From Epichloe hybrida (lineage: Eukaryota; Ascomycota; Sordariomycetes; Hypocreales; Clavicipitaceae), in assembly GCA_019022495.1 (NCBI GenBank), contig JAFEKR010000005.1, positions 744,001-808,000 on the forward strand: 64,000 nucleotides of DNA, read 5' to 3'. Within the stretch, counting starts at the first letter, position 1, and the number at the start of each line of letters is the position of its first letter. Below the pieces are notes generated by a model that searched no databases, was not told the origin of the DNA, and saw nothing but the letters and a program-made list of their open reading frames with translations. This document shows, one piece after another, positions 1-12,978 of the stretch. Position numbers and translations under genes: made by a program.

Positions 1-1707
1 TCTATAGCTAGTAATAGGTCTCCTTAACAGACTTTAGTTATATTAGGTTAAGGTCTTTAAGTTATTCTTAAGCGCTTTCTATTTAATCCTAGCTTATAGT
101 ATTAAACTAAAGGAGCATTTTATTCTTTAACTCTTCCTAAGTACGTAACACTATTAGCATCTTAACTACCTATTAGACCTAGGGGTTAATGTCATATTTA
201 AGTATTTTTTGCTAATTCTTTTTAGTGATATATATTACCTTTATCTTAGCTTTGAAGTCCTTAATAAAATCTACTATATTTTCCCTCGTAAACTACTAAA
301 TATTATACCTATTTTACATTATAATAAGGGAAGTCTAGTAAGCTATTATTTCTCTAAGGATCTTTATAAAAGATTTAGCATTAAGCTTATTAAGAGATCT
401 AGAAGATTTTCCTTTACTATTAAAGTCCTTCTCTAATTAATTATTAGAGTAGGAATATATTAGCGTAGAAACCATTTTAAGATTAGATAGTTCCTTACTA
501 GTAACTAGGGATTCTAGTATTAATAGCTCTAGAGTATCCTTTAGATAGCTTAGTAGCTTAATTAATCTTACTTTACTTAGCTAGTAAGAATATAAAGGAA
601 AATAATCAGATATAAAGTCTAGTAATAGTACTTCTAATTAATCTTATAAATAGATAAGTACTTAAATAAAAACTTTAGTAATTAAAAGAATCTTTAGAAA
701 GAAATCTTCTAGAAGGGTAATATCTATAGTTATAAATAGTCTATAAGCAAAAATCAGGAGTATAATCACATAGCTCTTTATAATTAACTATAAGACCCTA
801 ATATATAGCTAAATAATCATAAAATTAGCTATAAGTCCTAAGATTAAATGGTTTATAACGCTAGATAGCAGTTCCTATTCTATATTCTTATATTTAAAAT
901 TTCTTAGCAAGGGGGTAATAGTTTAGCTAGTGTTTATAATATACTTTCCTAAACTAGCTAGCCTCCCTTTTAACGCCTCTATAGAATATAGTCTCCTATC
1001 CTTAATCTAGCTTAGTTCTTCTAAATTAACTAGTCTAAAGCTAGCGCCTTAGCCCTTATATAGTCTAGGGCTAGGCTTCTAGTCTATATTATATTATAAG
1101 GAATAACAAAATAAGGGGGTCTTTACGTAAACAGTTTAGTATTAGCTATAGATTATAGCTAAAAAAGCATACTTTTAATTAATCTTAGTCTATAGTAAAT
1201 TAAATAGAAAGCGGAAGTCCTAGGGGTTTAAGACCACGTTTCTCCACTAGTTTTATTAAGCAGAAAACAACACCCTAAAAGACACAATACTAGCCTACAA
1301 TCACAAGTAGCTCTAGAGCCTACACATAACAAAGAGGTTAATTAACTTAACGGTATTAATCATAACAACAGCAAGGACTATCTTGTTATACAGAGATATC
1401 TAAGATTAAATAGTCTATTAGATTAGAAGTAATGTCTTAAATAAATAAGGGAAGGTATTTTCTTAATTTATCTTATAGTAAACATAGGTATAATCTTAGG
1501 TAAAGCAAACTCAAGGTAATCTTAAGAATCTCGTAGGGTGCGTGAATTACTATTAAAGAGTCTGTTTATAAGTAGTCCCTTTATAGATTAAATAATCCTA
1601 TTACCTAGATAACTAATATCGTCATCCCTTGTTATAATACTCCCATCCCTGAACCCTAGCACTTGTCATCGTGATCGCGTTTTTGGGCGCGCATCTTACG
1701 GCACACA
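1..1707. repeat. Unidentified RIP-degraded AT-rich sequence
   Basis: Mostly TpA-rich sequence with stops in every frame; no domain could be recognised on either strand. The part from about 1240 to 1707 is less mutated: it keeps CpA/TpG and has a GC-rich patch at about 1640-1705. It ends where the G1 gypsy copy begins. A 75-codon open frame at 209-436 has the composition of degraded repeat and is not called as a gene. Confidence 0.5.
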
Positions 1708-4179
1708 ATACCACATAAATAGTGTTAACTAGCCTATGTAGCGCTTTATAGATATAACTCTAGAAAGTAGCTAGGGCATTTATTAACCTAAAAGGCATCA
1801 TAAGGTACTTGTAGTACTTGTAACATGTGTAAAAAGCTATCTTCTATTTATTACCTTCTTTAATATGAATTTAGTAGTACATATCCTTAATATTAATCTT
1901 AGAAAAGAAATAGGCCCCTTAGTATAAATTAAGGATCTCTAAAATTAGGGGGAGAGCATAGTAATTCTTCTATATTACCTTATTAAGCACTTAATAGTTA
2001 ATATATAGCTATAGTATTCTATTCTTCTTTAGCATAAATAGGATAGGCACGCTTACTAGGCGCTTTAAGGGTCTTATCTAGCCTTTCTTTAGGTTATTAT
2101 TAATATATTCCTAGAGCTCTCTAAGTTTCCTTTAGGAGAGAGGGTAAATTAGTCTATATAGGGGTATAGCTCCTAGTATAAGATTAATTACGTAGTTAGT
2201 TAACTTCTTTAATAGGAGGCTCCTTACCTTATCTAATATAAATATATCTTTAAATTTATATAGTTTCTCTAGGATATTTTTAATAGTTCTATATACCTTT
2301 GCCTTCTCTTTATCTTTAAGAGGGATAAACTTATCTTCTATTACACCTATAATAGCATATATAATTATCTTATTATATATTACCTTTATAAACTTATAGG
2401 GAGTTAGTAGTAAAAAGGCTACTTTTCTTTTTTTAAACTACTATTCTTATAAGTATAAGTAAAGATATATATATTCTTCTATAAGTGTATGTATTCTAAT
2501 TAATATAAGGCTTCCCTCTACTCTTAGGTTCCTATTAATAGCTATATATAGTAACTTAAGGTTTTTCTCTTTACCTTATAAATTTTTAATTAAAATAGGC
2601 ACCTTATAGATACTATATTAGGGGACTATTAAAGCCCTTACTACCTTTAAGATAGGTGCTATAGCCTTAGCCTAATTAAGCTTATAAGTCTATATAAATT
2701 AGGTGCTTATAATATTAATCTTAGCGTAATTATTAAGATCTGCTACTATTTTAATATCTTTATACTTATAAATAGTAACTAGTGTATAGAATTAGTGTCC
2801 TACTAGTACCCTAGTATCTAAGGTAAAGGTAAGGGCTTTTACTTTTACCTCTAGGAGTTTTCCTAATCTTCTTATTAGTCTTTCCTTAGCTTATTATAAT
2901 TATAGAAGAAATACTTTATACTACTATAGTTATAGTACTATTTTCTTCCTTATAGTTTATTATTATTTAGGTAGGTAGCTAGGGTCTTTTTCTTATCCTT
3001 ATTCTTATCTCTTTAGTCCTTATTTAGCTAATACCCTTATAGGGAGTTATATCTTTAGTATTAAGCTACCTTATATAGCCCCTTCTTTTCTAAATTATTT
3101 AGCTTTTACTTATTCTTTAATATTACCTCCTAGAATTACTAGGTAAGTTATATAATATTTTCTTATATTAGACTAGTAATATTTATATATAAGTTAATAT
3201 AATCTTATAAGTTAGGAAGTAATTTTATAAAGAATATAAGAGTATAGGTCTTTTCTAGAGCTTATTCTAGGTATTTCTCTAGTAAATTTAAGTAAATACT
3301 AAACTTAATAAGACTCTAACCCTCCTTTTACTTTATATTTTCTAGCTATATAGCTATTTATAAATTATAGCTTATAAAGTCCTTAAGTAGCATAAGGGTC
3401 TAGTCTTAGAACTTATCCTAGTTATCCTTAGGATAATCCTAACTATTAGCTAGTTATTCTTTAATATATTAGTCCTACCTAGCCTAATAGTTTATATATA
3501 TATAGTTAAGTATAAAGAGAATCTTTTAGTTATCCTAGTAATATATCTTCTTTACCCTCTTAAAGGTATAATTAAGGTTATTAAGCTATGTCTTATACTT
3601 CTATAGGTTTATAAGGTATTAGAGTTCTATAATATTTTAAACCTTAACTTCTTAGCTACTAAGGCTTAAGAATAAACTATTCTTTTAGCCCCTTTTTACT
3701 AGTTTTCTATAAGATTATATTAAGTTAGTAAGCTTCTTTTCTTAATCCTATAGTTTTTTAAGTTACTTAAGCTAGGTAATTTACTCTCTAACTACTACCT
3801 CTTTTACCCCTATAGTAAAGGGTATAGCTTTAGATAAGATTATAAAATATAGTATATCCCTAGCTATAGTATTACTATTATCTAGCTAATTCTAAGTAGT
3901 ATATAGTATAGTTCTAGTAAATTAAGTTATTCTCCCCCTTATATTACTTTTAGGTAGCTAGTAAAAGAAGCTTTAGAATTATAAGAATAAAGGGATAGCT
4001 AGGTAAGAGGTATAGGGGTGTTTATATATTAACTAAAGCTTACTAGGTCTAAGTGTGTTATATATATAAGTTACTAACTTATAGGTAGTGACTTGCTAGT
4101 GTTACGTGAACCTAGCCCTAGGGCATAGTGCGCCCGCCTAGTGGTGCGCTAGCGCGCTAGTGTTGTGAGTAGGGCCTCA
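1708..4179 (-). mobile_element. G1: truncated Ty3/gypsy chromovirus copy
   Basis: Minus-strand copy of the same family as the full element G2 (19427-25983), matching its 5' LTR, gag and reverse transcriptase. Homology stops at about 1708, just before the catalytic YLDD-type RT motif seen in G2, so the rest of RT, RNase H, integrase and the 3' LTR are missing. Many in-frame TAG/TAA codons show RIP. It abuts copia D1 pol at 4180, so it probably inserted into D1 and later lost its 3' half. Inactive. Confidence 0.85.
3980..4179 (-). repeat. G1 5' LTR
   Basis: About 200 bp, reading TGAGGCCCTACTC inward from 4179 on the minus strand. It matches the G2 LTRs at 19427-19615 and 25795-25983. It keeps a CpG-rich core (about 4110-4160) that escaped the CpA-directed mutation. 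Confidence 0.85.
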
Positions 4180-4632
4180 TAATTACCTTTATTATAAAAG
4201 GTAATATTATTACGTATAGCTTAATAAAGAGCAAGAGAGTCACTTATAGCGTGCTTACCTCTAAGTTATATAGTATAGTTTAAGGCGCAGATATTGCCTA
4301 CATAATTTCCATAACTCTATATTAGATTACAGATTAATTAAAAATACCTTGAATTCCTATAATTCTCTATACTAACTCTTTTTTATTATATAAATATCTT
4401 ATAAAGCTAGGAACCACAAAGGAGAAAAGACTAATAATTAATATCATAGCTCTTTATTAATTATATAAGAGGCATAAGATCTATAAAGTTAGGTGAATTA
4501 ATAGTAATAATAATCTAGTAAATGCGATAATAAAAGCAGTGCTAAATTTATTACTTTCCTCTTTAATTAATTTAAATAAATTAATAATTTATATTAAAGG
4601 ATAGCTAAAGAGACTTATAATATTAGGGGATA
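4180..4632 (+). pseudogene. Copia D1 pol 3' end (RNase H), RIP-degraded
   Basis: Plus-strand remnant of a Ty1/copia polyprotein C-terminus. It aligns by eye with copia D2 (46.6-47.8 kb) and shows the fungal copia RNase H pattern: a T-K-S-K-R-V box, then EKRLIINIIA and a WI-x-G-N-x-N-P-A-D-like end. Several codons are converted to stops. The uninterrupted join near 4415-4430 is the empty site matching the solo LTR insertion at 46830-47589. The element continues at 11086 beyond the LINE. Confidence 0.8.
4618..4632. repeat. Left TSD of the LINE (15 bp)
   Basis: TAATATTAGGGGATA at 4618-4632 is repeated exactly at 11086-11100. The corresponding site in copia D2 (about 47798-47812) is uninterrupted. 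Duplications of this length are expected from target-primed reverse transcription. Confidence 0.8.
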
Positions 4633-5399
4633 TATATTATTTACGCTAGTTAGCTCTATAGATAGCTATTACTAGTACTCCTACTACTAAGTTAAAAGGG
4701 AAAACCCTATACTAGGAAGAAAAACCCCCTTATGTCTGTGTACAGGCTAGCGCTAGCCCTGTAATAGGTCTGAGCTGCTTAGTGTGTTTCTTATTATAGG
4801 TGTTTATTACTAGCTTACACTAGCCTTATCCTATTAAAAAGAAAAAAGAAAGGAAAAATATATAAAATAAGCCCCTTCTAGTCCTATTCTAGTGTAATTA
4901 TATATCTATTCTAAGTCTCTTTGCTTTAGGCTAGGGTAGAGTGAATCTAGATTTATAATATTAATTTACTTTATATTCACTTTTACGCTAACTCTTCTAT
5001 AACCCTACTTTTTAGCTATCTCTAGCCTACCTCTACCTTATATATCTAGTAAAGTCTAAGCACCTAGTTTTATTTAATTAGTATAGGGGGAGGGTTAGTT
5101 ATAGCCTTAGACTAGTATAGTCCTAGGTTAAGATTACTTATGTGTTATTAGATTTATTAATTGTATTATGCTTTATTTTTAAGTAAGTTATCTAAATTAT
5201 CCCCCCCCCCCTCTATAGGTATAAAAGAGAGCTCTCCCCCCCCTAGGGTCCTAGTCTTTTTCTTCTCTTTATATTAAACTTCTTATAGGTTTTTCTTTTC
5301 TTTCTAGCTATTTAAGGCTATCCTAGGCTAGGGTTAGGTTATTTACTAATGTTTGCTGTAGATTTAGACTAAATCTAGCATAATAGCACTAGAAGCTAT

Positions 5400-8300
5400 A
5401 AGTACTCTAGTGTTGCTACTTGTCTAGCTCTAATTTGCCTAGGAATGTTGTAAGTATGAGGACTTCCTAAGGAAGTCTATGACTAAGAAACTTAGTTTAG
5501 GACCTTAGGTATTAATGCTATCTTGTTGTTAGTAGGTTAGTCCTGCTCTAGCTTAGTAATAAGGCTAACTTACTAGATAGGGGCGGCTACTAATGTGTGT
5601 TTTAACTATTAGGTTTAGAACTATTAATGCTACTAGGTAATAATTGCCCTTGCTCTAGCTTAGTTCTATATCTAATTTATTATTTAGCTAAATTTGTCTA
5701 GTAATCAAAATAAGCACTAGTAGTTAGTTAAGACCTAGGCTTCTATAGCTAATAGAGGTATAGTAAGTCTACTCTAGCTTAGTAGTGGTTTTATCCTAGC
5801 TCTAATATCTTCCTTAATAGGCCCTAGAAGGCTTCTAAGACTAGGTTAAGAAGCTTTATACTAGTAATTAGGCAAAGAAGAAATAAAGCGCCTTAGTAGC
5901 AGGCCTAGACTAGGCTAGTTCCTCTAAGGAATAATATACTAAGCTTATCTTTTAGCTTACGTACCTTAATATACGCGTGGTGGAGATAAACTATCTTTTA
6001 CTTACTATTATCCCTATAAAAAGTTATAACTAGGTGGCTATAGGTGTAATTCCTATCCTAGAGGAGAAGTAAGGTAGTAGCTTAATTTTAACTTAGAGTA
6101 AGGGTAGTAGTGGGCTAGTAGGATTTATAATACCTAGAGTTTATAGTTAAAATTAATCTAATAATAGTTCTAGACCTAAATATTCTCTATTATAATTATA
6201 AATTATAAAATTAGTCCCTCCCCTAGCTTACCTCTATACCTATGCTATCTATTCTATCCCTTATACTAGATTTGTAATTAGGAGGTTTTTTATCTATTAA
6301 CAAAGCTAGCCTAGGTCTAGTAGTACCCTAAGCTGTCTTATAGCTAGCTCCTATGCTAATAAGTAATATTAGAGTTATCTTATGCTAAGGAACTATTTAG
6401 CTAAATATTTTGCTTTTTAAGGTTTGTTTAGGGCTAGCCTTGCCTCCTATATATTAGTAAGCTATTACTACTAAGGTTACCTATGGTTGTATTTGCTATT
6501 ATTAACTAGTATATGGTATTAGTCTTCTATAGCTTAACTATAGCTATATAGGGGTAAAACTACCCTAGGAACCTTCCTTTAGAATAGGAACTTATTTAGG
6601 CTTATCTTTCCTATGTGTAGTTAGATAATTATTAAAGAGATATGCTTATTTATATTAGTGTAAAATTCCTGGATTTCCTTTAGGTTATAGGAGGGTAGGT
6701 AGTCTTTAGTTAGTTCTTTAATATATCTACTCTAGGCTAGCCTCTCTTTATTATACTAGTTCTTCTAATATTTCTTCTATTCCTTATCTAAGTTTATATT
6801 TAGTTTATTATTAATAGGTAAGGGTCTTCTTCTATAGTGTAGTACTATTATAACTAAGTTAGCTATAGCTTAGATTAGCCTTACTATCCTGCTATTAATA
6901 ATTCTATCTTTAAACCTTTACTTTATCTTATTTAGGTAAAGGTTAAGGGGGGGGATGTATTCCTTAACCTTTAGTTATATAATAGGTATAGCTTTAAACG
7001 CCCCTATAATAATCTAGAGATAGGCTAATTAATTTACTATAAAGCTTTTTACTACTTCTCTAGGCTTTCCTCCCTTCTTAGTAAGGGTATAGTAAGCGCT
7101 TACTCTATAGGTAAGGATAGGCTAGACTACCTATATATATAGGAGTCTAGTATCTCTAAAGCTATATCCCTAGGCTAATACTACTAGCTTAGAGAGTGTA
7201 AGCTACTACTAGGCTAACTTACCCTTAAGGATATTTTTATAAGCGCTTTAGTTAAGTTTTCTATTAACTTATACTCCTAGGAATTTATATAATTTTATAG
7301 GCATTATCTCCTTTACTCTAAGCTAGACTCTAGCCTAGGGAGGTCTATAGGACTTAATAAAGTATATAAGTTTAGTTTTAGCTAGGTTAAACTTAACTCC
7401 TACTTACTTTACTTATTCCTTATAGATTTTCTATATAGCTTTAAGTCTTCTCTAGGTCTATACTATATTCTTACTAAAGGCTACTATATTTATATTATCT
7501 ATAAATCCTATAGTTACTATACTTAGAATAGCCTAGAGGTAAATATAAAGCTTTACTAAGTAAAGTAAGAAGAGAATTAGGGAGAGAGGTAAACCTTATA
7601 AGGTGCTAGCCTTAATTATAAATAGTCTAGAGAGTTTTTTATTAAAGCTAAGCTAGCTTATTCTATCTATAAGGAAGCTTTATATTACTACTATTAGCTA
7701 TTATAAGACTCCTATCTTTATAAGTAAGTATATTAGGTATAAGTAGCTAACTCTATTAAATACTAAAGATATATTTATTTACGCTAGTAAGGTAATATTA
7801 CCCCTTCCCTAGGCCTCCCTAATATATTTAATAAGGACTCTTATTATAGTTTCTATTAATTTATTTATCCTATTACCTATCTAGAGTTTAAGAAGTAGCC
7901 CCTTTACCTTAGTAAAGGCTATAAGTTACTTTACTATTACTACTTCTATAATCTTTCTTACTATATTAAGTAATAAGATTAGTCTTTATATATTAGCTCT
8001 CCTTATTTCCTTAGTAGTTTTACTAGGTTTCCTAATTACTACTACTCTTATAGTTTAGAAGCAAGCTAGGAAATATCCTATTTCTAGGACTATATTTAGG
8101 AGCCTAGCTATAGTATCTTTAGCTAAGTTATTATAGGCTTTAATAAGGCCCGCTAGGAGTTTATTATCCCCTAGTGCCTTCTAGCTAGCTATGTTTGCTA
8201 GGATATTATTAATCTTCTCTTACTTAAATTATTCTTTATCTAGTAATAGTACGTTTTCTAGCTCTAGGAAGGAGAGGTCTAGTATATATAAGAGGTTTGC

Positions 8301-9450
8301 TATTAGCTTAGGGAAGAATCTTTATGCTAGTATACTAGCCTTATTATTATATATAGTAGCTAGGTTAAGGTTATTTTCGCTTCTTTCTAGCTTAGGGAGT
8401 CTAGGGAGCTTTAGGGGGGCCTAGCTTTAAAGCTAGGCCTATCTCTTAAGCCTCTAGACCCCTCTGTCTTTTTCCTATATATTAGCCTTTTATAATATAT
8501 CCCTCTATACGTTTCTTTTCTCTTCCCTTATAACGTGTTCTCTATCCTTATTTACCTTAGTATAGGCTTACTAGTTTATATTAGTCCTCTAGTATCTTTA
8601 TTATCTCTTAGCTTACCTTACTTTACTAACTAACTCTTAGGCTTTTCTTAATTACTATACCTCTAGGCTAGGGAGTCCCTAGGCTTTTTTTAGGATTACC
8701 TTATCCATAATCTATTATAAGCTTATAATAAGCTATATTATATAGTTATTTATTCTCTCTTTATTATATAGGTCTAGCGCGTTTTTAGGCTAGAGTCTAA
8801 TTATAGCTTCTACCTTTATATATAGTTAGTTTATAGCTCCCTATATATATCTAAGGACCTAGGGGATAGCTTCCTACTATTTATTAAAGATACTAATTAG
8901 TTATAGGATATAGTTAGATCTAGGGATATCTTTAGTGCCTTTATAATAGACTCTAATATCTAGCATAGCCTATACTAGATTAATAGTGCTATCTTTATTA
9001 TCTTTATATTATCTTATAGGTTTACCCTAGGGTATAATAAGTCTAAGCCTTTACTAGTCTATAAACTCTAGTAGTTTATTTACTTTATTAGTTTTCCTAT
9101 CTAGCTTATCCTAAAGGGGGTGCTTTTAGTTAAAGTTACTTATAAATACACTTTAGTTATAGGGCTTCTCTAGGTTAATTATGTAAATAGGGGTGTTCTA
9201 GTTATTACTATATCCCTCTAAGTAAAGGGAGTAAATATTAACTCCTTATAGCTTTACTAGTAACTAGTTAGTCCCTCCCTAGGCTAACTATAACCCTGCT
9301 CTATATTTCTTATTTATATATACTATATTATATTTATTATAGTATATAAGTTAGAACTAGGTAAGGCCTAGTACTAGGGGCTATAGGTTTCTTATGTGTT
9401 CCTATTCTTAGATTATAATTATGTCTATGTTAGTCTAGTAATAAAGCGCT
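5400..9450 (-). pseudogene. LINE ORF2 (endonuclease-reverse transcriptase), degraded
   Basis: The minus strand near 7560-7620 reads G-L-P-L-S-P-I-L-F-L-L-Y, the QG-PLSPILF motif of LINE RT. About 90 bp further on (about 7480-7510) GFIDN corresponds to the catalytic GFxDD. Near 9390-9430 it reads I-D-I-I-I-I-(stop)-E, resembling the QEP motif at the N-terminus of apurinic-type endonucleases. The RT adds a LINE copy to a nicked target. Limits are approximate. The many stops are of Gln/Trp origin, so the gene is dead. The 77-codon plus-strand open frame at 8191-8424 is antisense to it. Confidence 0.8.
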
Positions 9451-10950
9451 ATATATACTAGTTTATTCTTCTTATTTATATTCTAGAAAAGGACTTATAA
9501 TATTATTATATTAATTAGGGGGGTTATTAGTTACTACTATCTTATACTAGCTCTATTCTAGCTCTAAGTCACTTTATATACTATTTAATACTTCCTAATC
9601 TTAGTTATTTAGCGCTTTATTCTATATTTATAAGGTATTCTCTCTTTTTACTTACTATAATAATAGGTTTTACTACTATACTAGGCCTCTTATAGGGTAT
9701 AGTTAAGCCTTTACTTAGGGAGTAGGTAGTAAAGTAGGAGGGCTACTTAAGATATCTTACCTTAGTAGCATTTTACTTCTCTTTTAGGATAGAATAGTCC
9801 CTTAACTAGGCTAGGTATAGTCTAGAGTATAGGATATAGTTCTTCTTTATCTATTTATCTTTTATAAGGTAAGAGGACTCTTTATCCTTATAATAGCTAG
9901 CTTTATACTTACTATACCTTAGTGCTACCTTATAGAACTTAGCTATATAGCCTATTTAGAAGTAATTATAGTATTATTAGGGTTATAAGGTCTTATTATA
10001 TAGTTTAGTTTAGAAAAGCTTTACTTTAAAGACTATACTATCTTAGTATATCTTATTAGTATCTTTTACTTTAGCTAGGCCTAGTATTAGAGTAGTTCTT
10101 TAGGTGCCTTTACCCTAGGGTTATCTTACTATTACCTTTACTATATTTACCTTATTAGCTTTTCTAATTTCTATTACTAGGTTCTTAAGGGAGGTATATT
10201 TAGTTAGGAATCCTTTAATAATAATACTAAGTATATAATAGTAAAGGGCTACCTCTAGCCTAAAAGCTTTAGTAATTTATTTTTAGTTTTCTTTATATTA
10301 GGTAATGTTTCCTTTAAAGGTAATAATTATATCCCTACTAGGGAGTCTTCTAGCTACTACTACTATAGTCTAGCCTATAGCTTTATTTACTACTATTACT
10401 ATATCTTTTATACCCCTAGACTAAAGTAATTCCTACATAGTATTCCCTTTAATAAAAACCTCTTAGTCCTATCTACTAGGGATTTAAAGGGGGGGAGGTA
10501 AGCTATTTATTTATTTAGAAGCTAGGCTAGTGGTAATACTTACCTAGGTTAAAGTGTTATTTCCTTTAGTTCCTTCTTTAATAGCCTCTTTAAGGGCTTA
10601 TTTAAGGGCTTCTTTAGTAGTATAAATATTATTATTATTATAGTTTATTACCTTTACTTTAGCTTAGGTGTAGTCTACTACTTATTTAGTAATAGCTTTA
10701 GTAATATACTACACCTAAGTAACTTTATTACTAGGGATAAGGCTTATAATTTTATTATAGTATTTTATATTATCTAGATATTTAAATTAGATTTAGTCTA
10801 TTATAAGGTTATTCTTACTGCTCTAAATATTAAACTATCCTATTCCTATATTTAGGTAGTAATAGCTCTATACTAGCCCTCTTTCTCCTAAGTTAATTAC
10901 TATTAGCATATTTACACTCCTACTACTAGCTCTATTATAATATAATATTA
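9450..10950 (-). pseudogene. LINE ORF1 (gag-like, zinc knuckle), degraded
   Basis: Upstream of the endonuclease on the minus strand. A segment at about 9890-9990 resembles two CCHC knuckles in which several Cys/His codons appear mutated to Tyr, as expected from RIP (TGC to TAC, CAC to TAC). ORF1 proteins of Tad-type LINEs bind the element RNA. The start is not identifiable and limits are approximate. Confidence 0.55.
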
Positions 10951-11085
10951 TAGGGGGGGGGTAAACGGAGGTAAGGAATTTAAATATTAACGTGGTTTGT
11001 ATTTTAGAGGCGATTCCGGACCTTTAGAGCGGTGCGGAAGTTTGTGCTTTAGCATCCTAGATAAATATAACAAAGTTATATCCCT

Positions 11086-11117
11086 TAATATTAGGGGATA
11101 GGAGCTTAGGTAAGGAC
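11086..11117 (+). repeat. Copia D1 tail between LINE TSD and LTR
   Basis: Resumption of copia D1 after the LINE. The first 15 bases are the right TSD copy and the rest is the purine-rich stretch before the LTR. It matches copia D2 at about 47798-47829, which has no LINE. Confidence 0.7.
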
Positions 11118-11528
11118 TGATAGATTAAATTAATTAACTAATGCTATAATAGCTAATTAAAGTAACGGATTCCTATTAAGGGATTTACTTATATACACTT
11201 GCCTTTAATTTACTTTTTATTATATTTTTAAGCTCTTTAGCTATAAAGGAAAAAGAGAGATTACTAGTGTTAATTCCTTTAGATTTTCATTAGTTTAATT
11301 ATAGCTAAAGACTAGACTAATTATAGGTCTAGCGCGATGCATACGACATAATTAGCTATATTAATTCGCTACCCTCTCTTTTGCCTTACACACGGATTTC
11401 GCTTACTTTCCTAGCATCTAGACTTTCCCTCTCTTCTCCCTCTTTCCTTCCTAGCTAATTCAATTAACTATCATTGACTTCAATCATACGGGATTATTAC
11501 CTACGCAGGCACCTTAGTGTAACTAACA
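11118..11528 (+). repeat. Copia D1 3' LTR
   Basis: 411 bp, starting TGATAGATTA and ending GTAACTAACA. It matches LTRs at 47830-48245 (plus) and 34385-34796 (minus), and the fragment at 62514-62854. It follows the D1 pol end once the LINE is removed, so it is the 3' LTR. Confidence 0.85.
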
Positions 11529-12440
11529 CTTATCTTAAAGAGATATATACCTTAAGGTTATTTACTTATACTTAGGCCTAAGGGTTATTATAAACTATAA
11601 GTAATATTCTTATAAGGCCTTTATAAGGCTCTAGAATTAACCATTAAAGACCTAATAATAACTACTAAGGACTATAAACTAAGCGCTATCTTTAGTATTA
11701 TTAAGTTATTAAGGGTACTAAAAATAATTCTCTTTAGTTACCTTAATATCTTTAGGCAAGCTTTCCTTAGGTTCTAGTAAGCTCTTAGTTATAGCTCTAG
11801 TGCTACGTAAGTGCGTTTAAACTCCTAAGGTCTTAGTTATAGATATTTAATTCTATATAGCTTCTACTACCTTTCTCTTTATTAGAGTCCTATTTCCTAT
11901 AAGGATTAGAGGCTTAGGAGGGTAGTCTAGCTATATCTTTAAATTAGGATTAATAAAGACCTAGATTTTATCTTTAATAGCTCTTGCCTTAACTATTTTA
12001 TACTATAAGTCCTAATAGTAAGGCTCCTATAGCTTAATAGCTAGCTTATTGCTTTTTAAAGATTCCTTAGATATTATAAGATATTCTATAGTGTTATTAA
12101 ACTAATAAATAGTGGTGTTTAATCCTAGCGTGCTAGGGCCGCTTAATTACAATATTAATAAATTTAGCCTCTCTTTTACTAGGTATATACTAATTTATTT
12201 AAAGATTAAATAATTAGTTAATTTAAAGAGAAGAGTACTAATTTAGAAGAAAGGTATAATAATTATAAATACTATATAATTACTACTATATTAGACTATA
12301 AAGCTAGGGTTTAATATAACTACCTTTATTAAGTTATTTATTCTTATAAGAGAGTGTAAACTATAGTTTAAATACCTAAGTACCTTTACTATAGGTAAGG
12401 TATTAATATAGTGCTAAAATATACTATATAGTTATAGAGA
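11529..12440. repeat. Unidentified RIP-degraded repeat remnant
   Basis: AT-rich and TpA-rich with no frame recognisable as a known protein. The minus strand has some runs that look coding-like, possibly an old DNA transposon, but no catalytic motif is visible. It ends near 12440, where base composition changes sharply to the gene island. Confidence 0.4.
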
Positions 12441-12978
12441 TTATGGAAAATAACTAGCTAGGGGTGGACTCCTGTCTTAGCTAGTTAAGTAGCGAGACTA
12501 TCGTGCGACAGGGATTAATTATGCCCTTGTGGGTGCAACAATTTTACACGAGGTACATGACTAGGGGCAGCGGGCTAATCACTTGTCAGACCGGGGATAA
12601 GCATAGCACCAAGTGGGGTAAAAAGTAATGTACCTTATTTATACAATCCCTAATAGCTTCACCTACTATAGCCACTTCGAGCTACATGTGATAGTAGCTA
12701 CCCCGCATGGGGCTTGTCGTGAGTTCACATGTGTAAGATTATTCAGGGATTAGACTGTACACATGGAGCCTGCTCGGTGAACATGGACTCACTTTACAGG
12801 ATGCACACATTCAAAGAATGTGCAGGGTACCAAAGAACAGTTAGTCACTACTTGATTTTCAAGGGAATCGCTCCAAGTTACTGGTAACAGCTATCTGTCT
12901 CGAGCCATGGCAGCCATGGCAGCCACAAGAAACAAAATCTGCCGTATGTCCTTTTCTTCCTCTGCCTGGTTTGCTCTC
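12441..12978. other. 3' flank of the dioxygenase-b5 gene
   Basis: Non-RIP sequence downstream of the minus-strand gene. A minus-strand ATAAATAA stretch at about 12635-12645, some 340 bp after the stop, could serve in 3' end formation, but this is weak. Short open frames here overlap the gene in other phases and are not supported as genes. Confidence 0.4.

Larger units (their letters stand above)
4633..11085 (-). mobile_element. Tad-like non-LTR retrotransposon (LINE), RIP-inactivated
   Basis: A 6453-bp insertion flanked by a 15-bp TSD, inside the 3' end of copia D1. It reads right to left: gag-like ORF1 with zinc knuckles, endonuclease, then reverse transcriptase. The length and order suit the Tad1/I-like LINEs of ascomycetes. 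No LTRs are present. The left (3') end has no clear long A/T tail. C-runs at about 5206-5216 and 5235-5242 and a G-run near 10958 lie in non-coding parts. All frames are broken by TAG/TAA. Confidence 0.85.

Noticed and set aside
8191..8424. 77-codon plus-strand ORF in the LINE
   Set aside because: Antisense to LINE ORF2, Ser/Leu-rich low complexity typical of reversed RIP-mutated coding sequence.
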